Shown: piece after piece, positions 44,458 through 52,502 of the stretch
How positions within the stretch are numbered: position 1 is the stretch's first letter
Layout of the letters: every line of letters starts with the position of its first letter
From: Streptomyces sp. TP-A0356
GTDB lineage: Bacteria; Actinomycetota; Actinomycetes; Streptomycetales; Streptomycetaceae
Direction of reading: 5' to 3'
Assembly (NCBI RefSeq): GCF_001417775.1
Contig: NZ_BBZJ01000022.1
Span: forward strand, 124,001-188,000
Length of the DNA stretch: 64,000 nt
Program-made: the position numbers and the translations under genes
The notes under the pieces: model-generated
Told to the model about the DNA's origin: nothing
The model's input: only the letters and a program-made list of their open reading frames with translations
Database searches by the model: none

Positions 44458-45423
44458 CTAGGACTCGATGTCCCCGAAGTGGTCCCAGCCTCCCTTGCTG
44501 GTCCACGGCGCACCGTCGACCGTCACCTGGGGCAGCGCCGACGGGTTGAGCACCTCGCCGATCACCTTCCAGCGGGCCGGCAGCTTCACGTCCGGCGGGA
44601 AGGTCGCCACGATCGCGTGGTCCTCGCCGCCCGTGAGCACCCACTGGATGGGGTCGACGCCCACGGCCTGCCCGATGTCGTTCATCTGGGACGGGATGTC
44701 GATGGCCCCGGAGCGGATGTCGATCCGTACCTTGCTCGCCTCCGCGATGTGCCCGAGGTCGGCGATGAGCCCGTCGCTGACGTCGCACATCGCGGTCGCG
44801 CCCAGCCCGGCGGCCGCGGGACCCGCATGGTACGGGGGCTCCGGTCTGCGATGCGCCTCGACGAACGCGCGCGGCGAGCGGAAGCCGCGGGAGAGCACCG
44901 CGTGCCCGGCCGCCGACCACCCCAGCCAGCCGGTGACGGCGACCACGTCGCCGGGCTGGGCGCCGGCCCGGGTGACCGGCTCATGGTTGCGCAGGTCGCC
45001 GAGCGCGGTGATGGAGATCATGATCGTGTCACCGCGTACGACATCGCCGCCGACCACGGCCGCCCCCGCGACCTGGCACTCGTCGCGCAGGCCGTCCATC
45101 AGCTCGGTGGGCCAGGTGACGGGCAGTTCGGCGGGGACGACGAGACCGAGCAGCAGCGCGGTCGGAACGGCGCCCATCGCGGCGATGTCCGCGAGATTCT
45201 GCGCGGCCGCCTTGCGTCCGACGTCGTACGCGGTCGACCAGTCGCGACGGAAGTGCCGACCCTCCAGGAGGATGTCGGTGCTCGCCACCACCCGGCGGTC
45301 GGGCGCGGCGACCACCGCGGCGTCGTCGCCGGGGCCGACCCGGACCGCCGGGGTGGTGGTGAGCCGGGAGGTGAGCTCCCTGATGAGCCCGAACTCGCCC
45401 AGCTCGCCCACGGTGCCCTTCAT
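44458..45423 (-). CDS. thiL: Thiamine-monophosphate kinase
   Basis: Last step of thiamine diphosphate synthesis (TMP + ATP to TPP). The 321-residue product is a PurM-like kinase with GPGDDAAVV, STDILLEGRHFRRDW, GGDVVRGDTIMISITALG and CDVSDGLIADLGHIAEAS. The ATG at 45423 (MKGTVGELGEFGLI) is the family start; the frame runs open to 45600. It is divergent from the RAM-domain gene. Confidence 0.95.
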   Translation of the reverse strand: MKGTVGELGEFGLIRELTSRLTTTPAVRVGPGDDAAVVAAPDRRVVASTDILLEGRHFRRDWSTAYDVGRKAAAQNLADIAAMGAVPTALLLGLVVPAELPVTWPTELMDGLRDECQVAGAAVVGGDVVRGDTIMISITALGDLRNHEPVTRAGAQPGDVVAVTGWLGWSAAGHAVLSRGFRSPRAFVEAHRRPEPPYHAGPAAAGLGATAMCDVSDGLIADLGHIAEASKVRIDIRSGAIDIPSQMNDIGQAVGVDPIQWVLTGGEDHAIVATFPPDVKLPARWKVIGEVLNPSALPQVTVDGAPWTSKGGWDHFGDIES

Positions 45424-45629
45424 CGTCGTACGTCCCCTTCTCGTGCCTGCCGCGCCCCGTCGCGAACCGTCATCCTGCTCGGTACGGTCGATACGACCGT
45501 CAAGTCGTGTCGCCGGTGTTGCCCGGCGCTCACGCCACAGCATCCGCGGGTCTCCCCGCAGCGCGCGACGACGCGATACCGTGGCGTCTCTTCTCCCCAC
45601 ATGATCCTCGTGGCCGCCCTGGAGGTTCC

Positions 45630-45863
45630 GTGGTACAGGCGTACATCCTGATCCAGACGGAGGTCGGCAAAGCGTCGACCGTCGCCGACACGATCAGCAA
45701 GATCCCTGGGGTCATCCAGGCCGAGGACGTGACGGGTCCCTATGACGTCATCGTGCGCGCCCAAGCCGACACCGTCGACGAACTCGGTCGCATGGTGGTC
45801 GCCAGAGTCCAGCAAGTGGACGGCATCACCCGTACTCTGACCTGCCCGGTCGTGCACCTGTAG
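45630..45863 (+). CDS. Stand-alone AsnC/Lrp-type RAM domain protein
   Basis: A 77-residue protein, VQAYILIQTEVGKASTVADTISKIPGVIQAEDVTGPYDVIVRAQA, which is only the ligand-binding RAM domain of Lrp/AsnC regulators with no HTH. GGAGG precedes the GTG at 45630. Stand-alone RAM proteins form oligomers and bind amino acids; what this one modulates is unknown. It lies 20 bp upstream of the lipoprotein gene, so they are probably cotranscribed. Confidence 0.88.
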   Translation: MVQAYILIQTEVGKASTVADTISKIPGVIQAEDVTGPYDVIVRAQADTVDELGRMVVARVQQVDGITRTLTCPVVHL

Positions 45864-45883
45864 CCCCCGTCTACGCTTGGCCG

Positions 45884-46366
45884 GTGAAGTCCATCCGTCA
45901 CCGGCTCCTCGGCCTGCCCGCCCTCGCCCTGTTGATCGCGGCGGCGGGCTGTTCCTCAAGCGACGACAGTCCCTCGGCCGCGGTTCCCCGTCCGGACGCG
46001 AAGGTCACGAAGCTGTGCCGGAACCTGGACACGGTGCTGCCCCGGAAGGTGGACGGCCTCGACCGGAACGATCCCGAGCCCCGGTCCGCGCTGACGGCGG
46101 GCTGGGGAAGCCCGGCGATCATACTGCGCTGCGGGGTTCCGCGGCCCGCGGAGATGGACGACCCGGAGGCCGACGGGGTGGAGGTCGACGGCGTCGGCTG
46201 GCTGCTGCAGAAGCGGGACGACGGGTCATTCCGCTTCACCACGACGCTGCGCAGGGCATACGTCGAGGTCAGCATCCCCAAGGCACGCACGAGTGGGGGG
46301 ATGGGCCCGCTGACGGCCGTGGCGCAGCCCATCAAGAAGGCGATCCCCGAGGGGATCGCCGACTGA
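45884..46366 (+). CDS. DUF3515-type lipoprotein
   Basis: A 160-residue protein with a lipoprotein signal peptide (MKSIRHRLLGLPALALLIAAAGC, lipobox ending at Cys23). The mature part has the DUF3515 pattern AGWGSPAIILRCGVPRP and VGWLLQKRDDGSFRFTTTLRRAYVEVSIP. It is predicted to sit on the outer face of the membrane. Function unknown. It converges with ddl. Confidence 0.88.
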   Translation: MKSIRHRLLGLPALALLIAAAGCSSSDDSPSAAVPRPDAKVTKLCRNLDTVLPRKVDGLDRNDPEPRSALTAGWGSPAIILRCGVPRPAEMDDPEADGVEVDGVGWLLQKRDDGSFRFTTTLRRAYVEVSIPKARTSGGMGPLTAVAQPIKKAIPEGIAD

Positions 46367-46392
46367 GGGTCGTCGCCGCCGCGCCCCGGCGT

Positions 46393-47550
46393 CTACCGCA
46401 GCCCGGTTGAACGGTTCAGCGCCGCCTGGATCAGGCGGTCCACCAGGTCGCCGTAGGTGATCCCGCTGGCCTGCCACATCTGCGGATACATGGAGATCGG
46501 CGTGAAACCGGGCATCGTGTTGATCTCGTTGATCACGAACTCGCCGTCCTCGGTGAGGAAGAAGTCCGCGCGCACCAGGCCCTCGCAGGACGCGGCCTCG
46601 AACGCCTGCACAGCGAGCCGCTGGACGTCGGCGGTCTGCTCGTCGGTCAGGGGCGCGGGCACAATGCCGGGCGTGGAGTCGATGTACTTGGCCTCGAAGT
46701 CGTAGTACGCGTGCGCGTCCGGCGGCGGGATCTCGGCCGGCACGGAGGCGCGCGGCCCGTCCTCGAACTCCAGGACACCGCACTCGATCTCGCGGCCGCG
46801 TACCGCCGCCTCCACGAGGATCTTGGGGTCGTGCCGCTGGGCCTCGGCGATCGCCTCGTCCAGATCCGCGAGGTCGTCGATCTTGGTGATGCCGATCGAC
46901 GAGCCCGCGCGCGCGGGCTTCACGAACAGCGGCCAGCCGTGCTCGCCCGCGAAGTCGATGATCCTCTTGCGGGCCGCGGACTCGTCGCGCTCCCACTCGC
47001 GCGGCCGGATCACCATGTACGGGCCGACTGCCAGCCCGAACGAGGTGAACACCCGCTTCATGTACTCCTTGTCCTGGCCGACCGCCGAGGCGAGCACGCC
47101 CGACCCCACGTAGGGGATGCCGGACAGCTCCAGGAGGCCCTGAAGGGTGCCGTCCTCGCCGTAGGGGCCGTGCAGCATCGGGAAGACGACGTCGACCTCG
47201 CCCAGCGCCTTGGGCACCGAACCGGGCTCGCTGTAGACGACTTCGCGGTTCGCGGGGTCGACCGGCAGGATGACGCCGCCCTCGTGCGACTCGGCGAGTT
47301 CCTCGACGTTCGGCGTACGGCGCTCGGTGATCGCCATGCGTTCCGGTTCATCGGCGGTGAGCACCCAACGGCCGTCCCGGGTGATGCCGATCGGCAGCAC
47401 GTCGTACTTGGTCCGGTCGATGGCGCTCAGCACGGCACCCGCGGTGACCATGGAGATCCCGTGCTCGGAGCTGCGGCCGCCGAAGACAACGGCGACGCGC
47501 GGCTTACGAGACGACTGCTCAGGGCTCTGGGGGAGGTTCTCGGTGCTCAT
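46393..47550 (-). CDS. ddl: D-alanine--D-alanine ligase
   Basis: Makes the D-Ala-D-Ala dipeptide for peptidoglycan precursors. The 385-residue ATP-grasp enzyme has FGGRSSEHGISMVTAGAVL, FPMLHGPYGEDGTLQGLLEL, VKPARAGSSIGITKI and FVINEINTMPGFTPISMYP. It forms a minus-strand group plsC-gpsA-ddl with about 90 bp between gpsA and ddl. Confidence 0.96.
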   Translation of the reverse strand: MSTENLPQSPEQSSRKPRVAVVFGGRSSEHGISMVTAGAVLSAIDRTKYDVLPIGITRDGRWVLTADEPERMAITERRTPNVEELAESHEGGVILPVDPANREVVYSEPGSVPKALGEVDVVFPMLHGPYGEDGTLQGLLELSGIPYVGSGVLASAVGQDKEYMKRVFTSFGLAVGPYMVIRPREWERDESAARKRIIDFAGEHGWPLFVKPARAGSSIGITKIDDLADLDEAIAEAQRHDPKILVEAAVRGREIECGVLEFEDGPRASVPAEIPPPDAHAYYDFEAKYIDSTPGIVPAPLTDEQTADVQRLAVQAFEAASCEGLVRADFFLTEDGEFVINEINTMPGFTPISMYPQMWQASGITYGDLVDRLIQAALNRSTGLR

Positions 47551-47644
47551 ATCGCGATGAGAGTACCTGTTGGCAGGGCCCCGAGACAGCGTCCACGAGC
47601 ACGCGGGTGAGCCACGCGGGCCGAGCTCCGGGCACAGGCGTCGC

Positions 47645-48655
47645 TCAGTGTCGTTCCGGCTTCGCGCTGCGCGACATCAGTTCCTTCAGCGCGACCACGG
47701 GCGGCTTGCCCTCGTGGACGATGCCGACGACCGTCTCCGTGATGGGCATGTCGACGCCGTGGCGGCGGGCCAGATCCAGCACGGACTCACAGGACTTGAC
47801 GCCCTCGGCGGTCTGCCGGGTGACCGCGATGGTCTCCTCCAGCGTCATGCCCTTTCCGAGGTTGGTGCCGAAGGTGTGGTTGCGCGACAGCGGCGAGGAA
47901 CAGGTGGCCACCAGGTCGCCGAGACCGGCGAGTCCGGAGAAGGTGAGCGGGTCGGCGCCCATGGCGAGCCCGAGCCGGGTCGTCTCGGCCAGGCCCCGGG
48001 TGATGAGGGAGCCCTTGGCGTTGTCGCCGAGGCCCATGCCGTCCGCGATGCCGACCGCCAGCCCGATCACGTTCTTGACCGCGCCGCCGAGTTCGCAGCC
48101 GACCACGTCGGTGTTGGTGTACGGACGGAAGTACGGCGTGTGGCAGACGGCCTGGAGCCGCTGTGCGACTCCCTCGTCGATGCAGGCCACGACCGCGGCG
48201 GCCGGCATGCGGGCGGCGATCTCCCGGGCGAGGTTGGGCCCGGTGACGACCGCGACGCGTTCGGGGCCGACCTTGGCGACGTCCTCGACGACCTCGCTCA
48301 TCCGCATGGCGGAGCCGAGTTCGACGCCCTTCATCAGGGAGACGAGGATCGTGTGGGGCGCGAGCAGTGGTGTCCACTCGGCGAGGTTGTCGCGCAGGGT
48401 CTGGGAGGGGATCGAAAGTATCGTGAAGTCGGCGTCGCGCGCGGCCTCGGCGGGGTCCGTGGTGGCCCGGAGGTTCTCGGGAAGTTCGACGCCCGGCAGG
48501 TAGTCCGGGTTCGTACGGGTGGAGTTGACCGCCTCGACGACTTCGGCACGTCGCGCGCACAGGGTGACCTCGCACCCGGCGTCGGCGAGCACCATGCCGA
48601 AGGCCGTCCCCCACGATCCCGTTCCGAACACGGCCGCCTTGACCGGCTTGCTCAC
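47645..48655 (-). CDS. gpsA: NAD(P)-dependent glycerol-3-phosphate dehydrogenase
   Basis: Reduces dihydroxyacetone phosphate to sn-glycerol-3-phosphate for phospholipid synthesis. The 336-residue product has the Rossmann motif VFGTGSWGTAFG, the catalytic region GGAVKNVIGLAVGIADGMGLGDNAKGSLITRGL, and GLAGLGDLVATCSS. The GTG at 48655 overlaps the plsC stop (GTGA), coupling two consecutive steps of phosphatidate synthesis. Confidence 0.96.
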   Translation of the reverse strand: MSKPVKAAVFGTGSWGTAFGMVLADAGCEVTLCARRAEVVEAVNSTRTNPDYLPGVELPENLRATTDPAEAARDADFTILSIPSQTLRDNLAEWTPLLAPHTILVSLMKGVELGSAMRMSEVVEDVAKVGPERVAVVTGPNLAREIAARMPAAAVVACIDEGVAQRLQAVCHTPYFRPYTNTDVVGCELGGAVKNVIGLAVGIADGMGLGDNAKGSLITRGLAETTRLGLAMGADPLTFSGLAGLGDLVATCSSPLSRNHTFGTNLGKGMTLEETIAVTRQTAEGVKSCESVLDLARRHGVDMPITETVVGIVHEGKPPVVALKELMSRSAKPERH

Positions 48656-49422
48656 TTGCCCTGCCCCTCCTTCTGCCGTTCCTGCTCCTGTGCGGCGGTC
48701 CGGCGGCGCTGCGCGATGCGCACCTCACGCGGGTCGTACGGCTTCTCCGGCGCCTTCTCGCCGCGGATCTCCTCCAGCAGGCGGGTGATGGCGGCCATGA
48801 TGACCTCCGTGGCCTCCTTCAGGAGCTCGGGGGACATCTCCTTGTCGTAGAAGCGCGTGAGGTCCACGGGCGGGCCCGCGAGCACATGGTGGGTCTTGCG
48901 CGGAAGGAGGTCGGGCTTCTTGGCGTACGGCGGCAGCAGCTCGTTGGCGCCCCACTGGGCGATGGGGATCACCGGGCACTTGGTCTGCAGCGCTACGCGG
49001 GCGGCACCGGTCTTGCCGGTCATCGGCCAGCCGCCCGGATCCCTGGTCAGGGTGCCCTCGGGGTAGAAGGCGACGCACTCGCCGCGCTCCACGGCGTCGA
49101 TCGCGGCCCGGAAGGCGCTGAGGGCGTCCGTGCTCTCGCGGTAGACGGGGATCTGCCCGGTGCCGCGCATCGCGGCTGCGACGAATCCCTTCTTGAAAAG
49201 GCCGCTCTTCGCCAGGAATCGCGGAACGCGCCCGGTGTTGTACTGATAGTGCGCGTAGGCGAACGGATCCACATGAGAATTGTGGTTCACCACGGTGATA
49301 AATCCGCCGTCGGCCGGAATGTTCTCCATTCCTCGCCAGTCCCGCTTGAGCAGAACCACCAGCGGTGGTTTGCAGAGGACCGCTGCGAAGCGGTACCAGA
49401 AGCCGATTCTGCGGCGGGGCAC
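48652..49422 (-). CDS. plsC: 1-acyl-sn-glycerol-3-phosphate acyltransferase
   Basis: A 256-residue acyltransferase. Its NHxxxxD motif is VNHNSHVDPF, and the substrate-binding block is FYPEGTLTRDPGG. It converts lysophosphatidic acid to phosphatidic acid at the membrane. The GTG at 49422 (VPRRRIGFWYRFA) follows GAGGAAGG. It precedes gpsA with a four-base overlap, a functionally sensible pair. It is divergent from cofC. Confidence 0.9.
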   Translation of the reverse strand: MPRRRIGFWYRFAAVLCKPPLVVLLKRDWRGMENIPADGGFITVVNHNSHVDPFAYAHYQYNTGRVPRFLAKSGLFKKGFVAAAMRGTGQIPVYRESTDALSAFRAAIDAVERGECVAFYPEGTLTRDPGGWPMTGKTGAARVALQTKCPVIPIAQWGANELLPPYAKKPDLLPRKTHHVLAGPPVDLTRFYDKEMSPELLKEATEVIMAAITRLLEEIRGEKAPEKPYDPREVRIAQRRRTAAQEQERQKEGQGK

Positions 49423-49655
49423 GCGGACACCTTCCTCTAGACCCGGCACGGAGGCCTGGCACTGGCTGTGGGCCGCACAAGTGTCGCCCCAGACCGCCTG
49501 TCTGTCGAGAACACCGTACGCCCGCCCGTCTCCCGCCACCGCCCTTGCATGGACCTTCGCACACCTTTTCCACGCGTCGACCGCCTCGGGGCCGTGGGGC
49601 GTCGCCGGTGGGGGCCGGGTGACAATAGGCGCGACAAGACAGGGACGGAGCGCTC

Positions 49656-50303
49656 GTGCAGTGGACTGTGGTCGTACCCCTGAAGCCCCTGGCGCGGGCC
49701 AAGACCAGGCTCTCGGACACCGCAGCGGACGGGCTGCGTCCAGGGCTCGCCCTCGCCTTCGCGCAGGACACGGTGGCCGCGGCGCTCGACTGTGCCGCGG
49801 TGCGCGATGTGGCGGTCGTCACGGACGACCCGCTCGCCGGGCGTGAGCTGGCGACACTGGGCGCCCGGATCGTCCCGGACGAGCCTGCGGGCGGCCTGAA
49901 CGCCGCGCTCGCGCATGCGGCCGCTGACGTACGACGACTGCGCCCGGGCGGCGCCCTGGCGGCACTCAATGCCGATCTTCCGGCGCTGCGCCCCATGGAA
50001 TTGGCCCGGGTCCTGGACGCCGCCGCCGAATTCCCCCGTTCCTTTCTGCCCGACGCCGCCGGAATCGGTACGACGCTACTGGCCGCGACCCCGGGCCGTG
50101 AATTGCTGCCCGCTTTCGGAACGGATTCGCGGGTCCGGCACCGCGATTCGGGTGCGGTGGAACTCGCGCTCGACGCGGTGGACTCCGTGCGCCAGGACGT
50201 GGACACCGGCGACGACCTGCGCGCGGCACTGGCACTGGGGGTGGGCCCGCGCACGGCGGAGGCGGCGGCACGGCTGCTGATCCCGGGCCAGCCCGGCTGC
50301 TGA
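49656..50303 (+). CDS. cofC: Phosphoenolpyruvate/2-phospho-L-lactate guanylyltransferase (F420 synthesis)
   Basis: A 215-residue CofC/FbiD-type enzyme that makes the nucleotide-activated intermediate for coenzyme F420. It begins MQWTVVVPLKPLARAKTRLSD and has VAVVTDDPLAGRELATLGARIVPDEPAGGLNAAL and ALNADLPALRP. The GTG at 49656 is the start. The other F420 genes are not in the window, and CofC alone near plsC is typical for Streptomyces. A small gene follows 64 bp later. Confidence 0.9.
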   Translation: MQWTVVVPLKPLARAKTRLSDTAADGLRPGLALAFAQDTVAAALDCAAVRDVAVVTDDPLAGRELATLGARIVPDEPAGGLNAALAHAAADVRRLRPGGALAALNADLPALRPMELARVLDAAAEFPRSFLPDAAGIGTTLLAATPGRELLPAFGTDSRVRHRDSGAVELALDAVDSVRQDVDTGDDLRAALALGVGPRTAEAAARLLIPGQPGC

Positions 50304-50367
50304 TGCGGGACGGCTCGTGGCCGACTCGGCCCGAGAGGCCGCACGGGGCGGTCGATAGGCTGCCGTC

Positions 50368-50571
50368 ATGCAGGCGACCGCGTACACCTACGACCCCGAG
50401 ACCCGCACCGGTCAGGTGCTGCTCGACGACGGGACCCCCGTGCCCTTCGACGCCCCCGCGTTCGACGCGGGCGGGCTCAGGCTGCTGCGCCCGGGGCAGC
50501 GGGTGCGGATCGAGCTGGAGGGCGAGGGCCGGGCCCGGCGCATCACGCTGGTGACCCTGCACACGTTCTGA
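50368..50571 (+). CDS. Small conserved protein, cold-shock-like fold possible
   Basis: A 67-residue protein, MQATAYTYDPETRTGQVLLDDGTPVPFDAPAFDAGGLRLLRPGQRVRIELEG. The run of short strands resembles an OB/CSD-like barrel (GQVLLDDG, PGQRVRIELEG). The role is unknown. It is probably cotranscribed with cofC. Confidence 0.8.
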   Translation: MQATAYTYDPETRTGQVLLDDGTPVPFDAPAFDAGGLRLLRPGQRVRIELEGEGRARRITLVTLHTF

Positions 50572-50589
50572 CCAGGCCGGACAGACCGC

Positions 50590-50618
50590 GGGCCGGGCTC
50601 CCTGCGGGAGTCCGGCCC
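50590..50618. terminator. Bidirectional terminator between 50571 and hupS
   Basis: A hairpin GGGCCGG-GCTCCC with its near-perfect complement around TGC lies between convergent genes. Confidence 0.8.
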
Positions 50619-50644
50619 GGCGCGTGAGGGCCCGTGCGCCCCGG

Positions 50645-51280
50645 TTAACGGCGGGCGGTGGTCTTCTTGGCAGTGGTCTTGCGTGCCGTGGACTTCTTGG
50701 CGGGGGCCTTCTTCGCCGGGGCCTTCTTGGCCGCCGCCTTCTTGGCGGTGGTCTTCTTCGCCGTGGTCTTCTTGGCGGCCGCCGTGGTCTTCTTCGCGGC
50801 GGCCTTCTTCGCCGTGGTCTTCTTGGCGGCCGCCGCCGTGGTCTTCTTGGCCGGCGCCTTCTTGGCGGTCACCTTCTTCGCGGGCGCCGCCTTCTTGGCG
50901 GTGACCTTCTTGGCCGCGGCCTTCCTGACCGTGGCCGCGGCGCCGCCGGTGAGGCTGCCCTTGGGGGCCTTCTTGACGGCGACCTCGCCGCCGCGCGGCA
51001 GCTTCTTCGTGCCGCTGACCAGGTCCTTGAAGCCCTGGCCCGCGCGGAAGCGCGGCACAGAGGTCTTCTTGACCCGAACCCGCTCGCCCGTCTGGGGGTT
51101 GCGGGCGTAACGGGCCGGACGCTCGACCTTCTCGAACGAACCGAAGCCGGTGACCGAGACCCGGTCGCCTCCGACGACCGCGCGGACGATGGCGTCCAGG
51201 ACCGCGTCGACAGCCTCGGCGGCCTGCTGGCGGCCGCCCATCTTGTCGGCAATCGCTTCTACGAGCTGCGCCTTGTTCAC
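50645..51280 (-). CDS. hupS: HU-family nucleoid protein with lysine-rich tail (HupS)
   Basis: A 211-residue two-domain HU. The N-terminal HU fold is about 1-90 (MNKAQLVEAIADKMGGRQQA, GFGSFEKVERPARYARNPQTGE). The C-terminal half is built of KKxTAKKA/AKKAPAKK repeats like histone H1. In Streptomyces HupS is the sporulation-linked HU that compacts spore nucleoids. The GTG at 51280 is the start. The tail's DNA is highly repetitive (about 50650-50930). Confidence 0.96.
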   Translation of the reverse strand: MNKAQLVEAIADKMGGRQQAAEAVDAVLDAIVRAVVGGDRVSVTGFGSFEKVERPARYARNPQTGERVRVKKTSVPRFRAGQGFKDLVSGTKKLPRGGEVAVKKAPKGSLTGGAAATVRKAAAKKVTAKKAAPAKKVTAKKAPAKKTTAAAAKKTTAKKAAAKKTTAAAKKTTAKKTTAKKAAAKKAPAKKAPAKKSTARKTTAKKTTARR

Positions 51281-51407
51281 GTCTTCCCCTTCGGAGACAT
51301 CGCCAGAACGAAAGTGTTCAAGCTTTTTCGCACGTTAGGCAGATATATACCGCAAATCAAACACGAAACGGGCTTATCACCCTTGTGCCGCAGCGGACTC
51401 GGCTGTC

Positions 51408-51638
51408 TCAGAGTCCCTCTTCGGGGATTCGCTCCTCGTCGAGGGCGGTCATGAACCGCTCGAGACGCCTGGTCGCTTCGGCGGGATCGTGCTTGGCCGC
51501 GGCCGTAATGACCAGCAGCTTCCGGGTCAGCGCCATCCGTACGCCCTCCGGGACTTGCAGTGCGCGCACCCTTGCGTGCGCTTCCTTCAGTTGGACCGCG
51601 ACCGCCGTATAGAGCTCGAGTTGGCCGTCGTTGTCCAT
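51408..51638 (-). CDS. Small conserved hypothetical protein upstream of hupS
   Basis: A 76-residue, probably helical protein (MDNDGQLELYTAVAVQLKEAHARVRALQVPEGVRMALTRKLLVITAAAKHDPAEATRRLERFM). It is conserved in this position in Streptomyces as I remember it. There is no recognisable domain. The ATG at 51638 is preferred; the frame is open to 51845. Confidence 0.75.
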   Translation of the reverse strand: MDNDGQLELYTAVAVQLKEAHARVRALQVPEGVRMALTRKLLVITAAAKHDPAEATRRLERFMTALDEERIPEEGL

Positions 51639-51826
51639 GCACAGATTGTGCCATCTGGGGCGAGTTGTCGCCCCCGCTGGGGGCAACTGCCGTCTCCCTG
51701 ACGCCGCCCGGGCACCACGGCCCATCACGACGCCCGGATCCCCGTACCCCCGCAATGACCTTTGTAACTGAGGGTGTTGAAGACCACGAAGGCGGCGCGC
51801 GGCACCCGATCCGCGGCAGATACGGC

Positions 51827-51858
51827 TGTACCCCCAACCGTCCACGATTGGGGGTACA
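51827..51858 (-). terminator. Terminator downstream of leuD
   Basis: A perfect 11-bp stem TGTACCCCCAA/TTGGGGGTACA with a 10-base loop lies 46 bp beyond the leuD stop on the minus strand. No U-run follows, as is common in Streptomyces. Confidence 0.75.
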
Positions 51859-51903
51859 GAGGGTTGTTGCGGTGGCCGAAACCAGCCCGTCCGGGGCCGG
51901 GGG

Positions 51904-52497
51904 TCAGACCTGGAGGGTCCGCGGCTTGTAGGAGGGGCGTCCCGCCTCGTACGCGGCGATGTCGGCCTCGTTCCGGAGGGTGATCGAGATGTCGTCGAGG
52001 CCGTTCAGCAGCCGCCAGCGGGAGTTCTCGTCCAGCTCGAAGGCGGCGGTGATGCCCTCGGCGCGCACCTCGCGGTTCTCCAGGTCGACCGTGACCTCGG
52101 CCTCGGGGTTCCGCTCGGTGAGCTCCCACAGGGCGTCCACGATCTTCTGCTCCAGGACGACCGTGAGCAGGCCGTTCTTGAGCGAGTTACCACGGAAGAT
52201 GTCGGCGAACCGGGAGGAGACGACCGCCTTGAAGCCGTAGTTCTGCAGCGCCCAGACGGCGTGCTCACGGGAGGAACCGGTGCCGAAGTCGGGGCCGGCG
52301 ACCAGCACCGTGGCACCCTGCCGCTCCGGACGGTTGAGCACGAACTCGGGATCCTTGCGCCAGGCCTCGAACAGCCCGTCCTCGAACCCGTCCCGGGTCA
52401 CCTTCTTGAGCCAGTGGGCGGGGATGATCTGGTCGGTGTCGACGTTGCTGCGGCGCAGCGGGACGGCCCGGCCGGTGTGGGTGGTGAATGCTTCCAT
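51904..52497 (-). CDS. leuD: 3-isopropylmalate dehydratase small subunit
   Basis: A 197-residue small subunit of isopropylmalate isomerase in leucine synthesis. It has HTGRAVPLRRSNVDTDQIIPAHWLK, PDFGTGSSREHAVWAL and IFRGNSLKNGLL. The ATG at 52497 is six bp after the leuC stop, so the subunits are cotranscribed. Confidence 0.97.
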   Translation of the reverse strand: MEAFTTHTGRAVPLRRSNVDTDQIIPAHWLKKVTRDGFEDGLFEAWRKDPEFVLNRPERQGATVLVAGPDFGTGSSREHAVWALQNYGFKAVVSSRFADIFRGNSLKNGLLTVVLEQKIVDALWELTERNPEAEVTVDLENREVRAEGITAAFELDENSRWRLLNGLDDISITLRNEADIAAYEAGRPSYKPRTLQV

Positions 52498-52502
52498 GAC
52501 TC

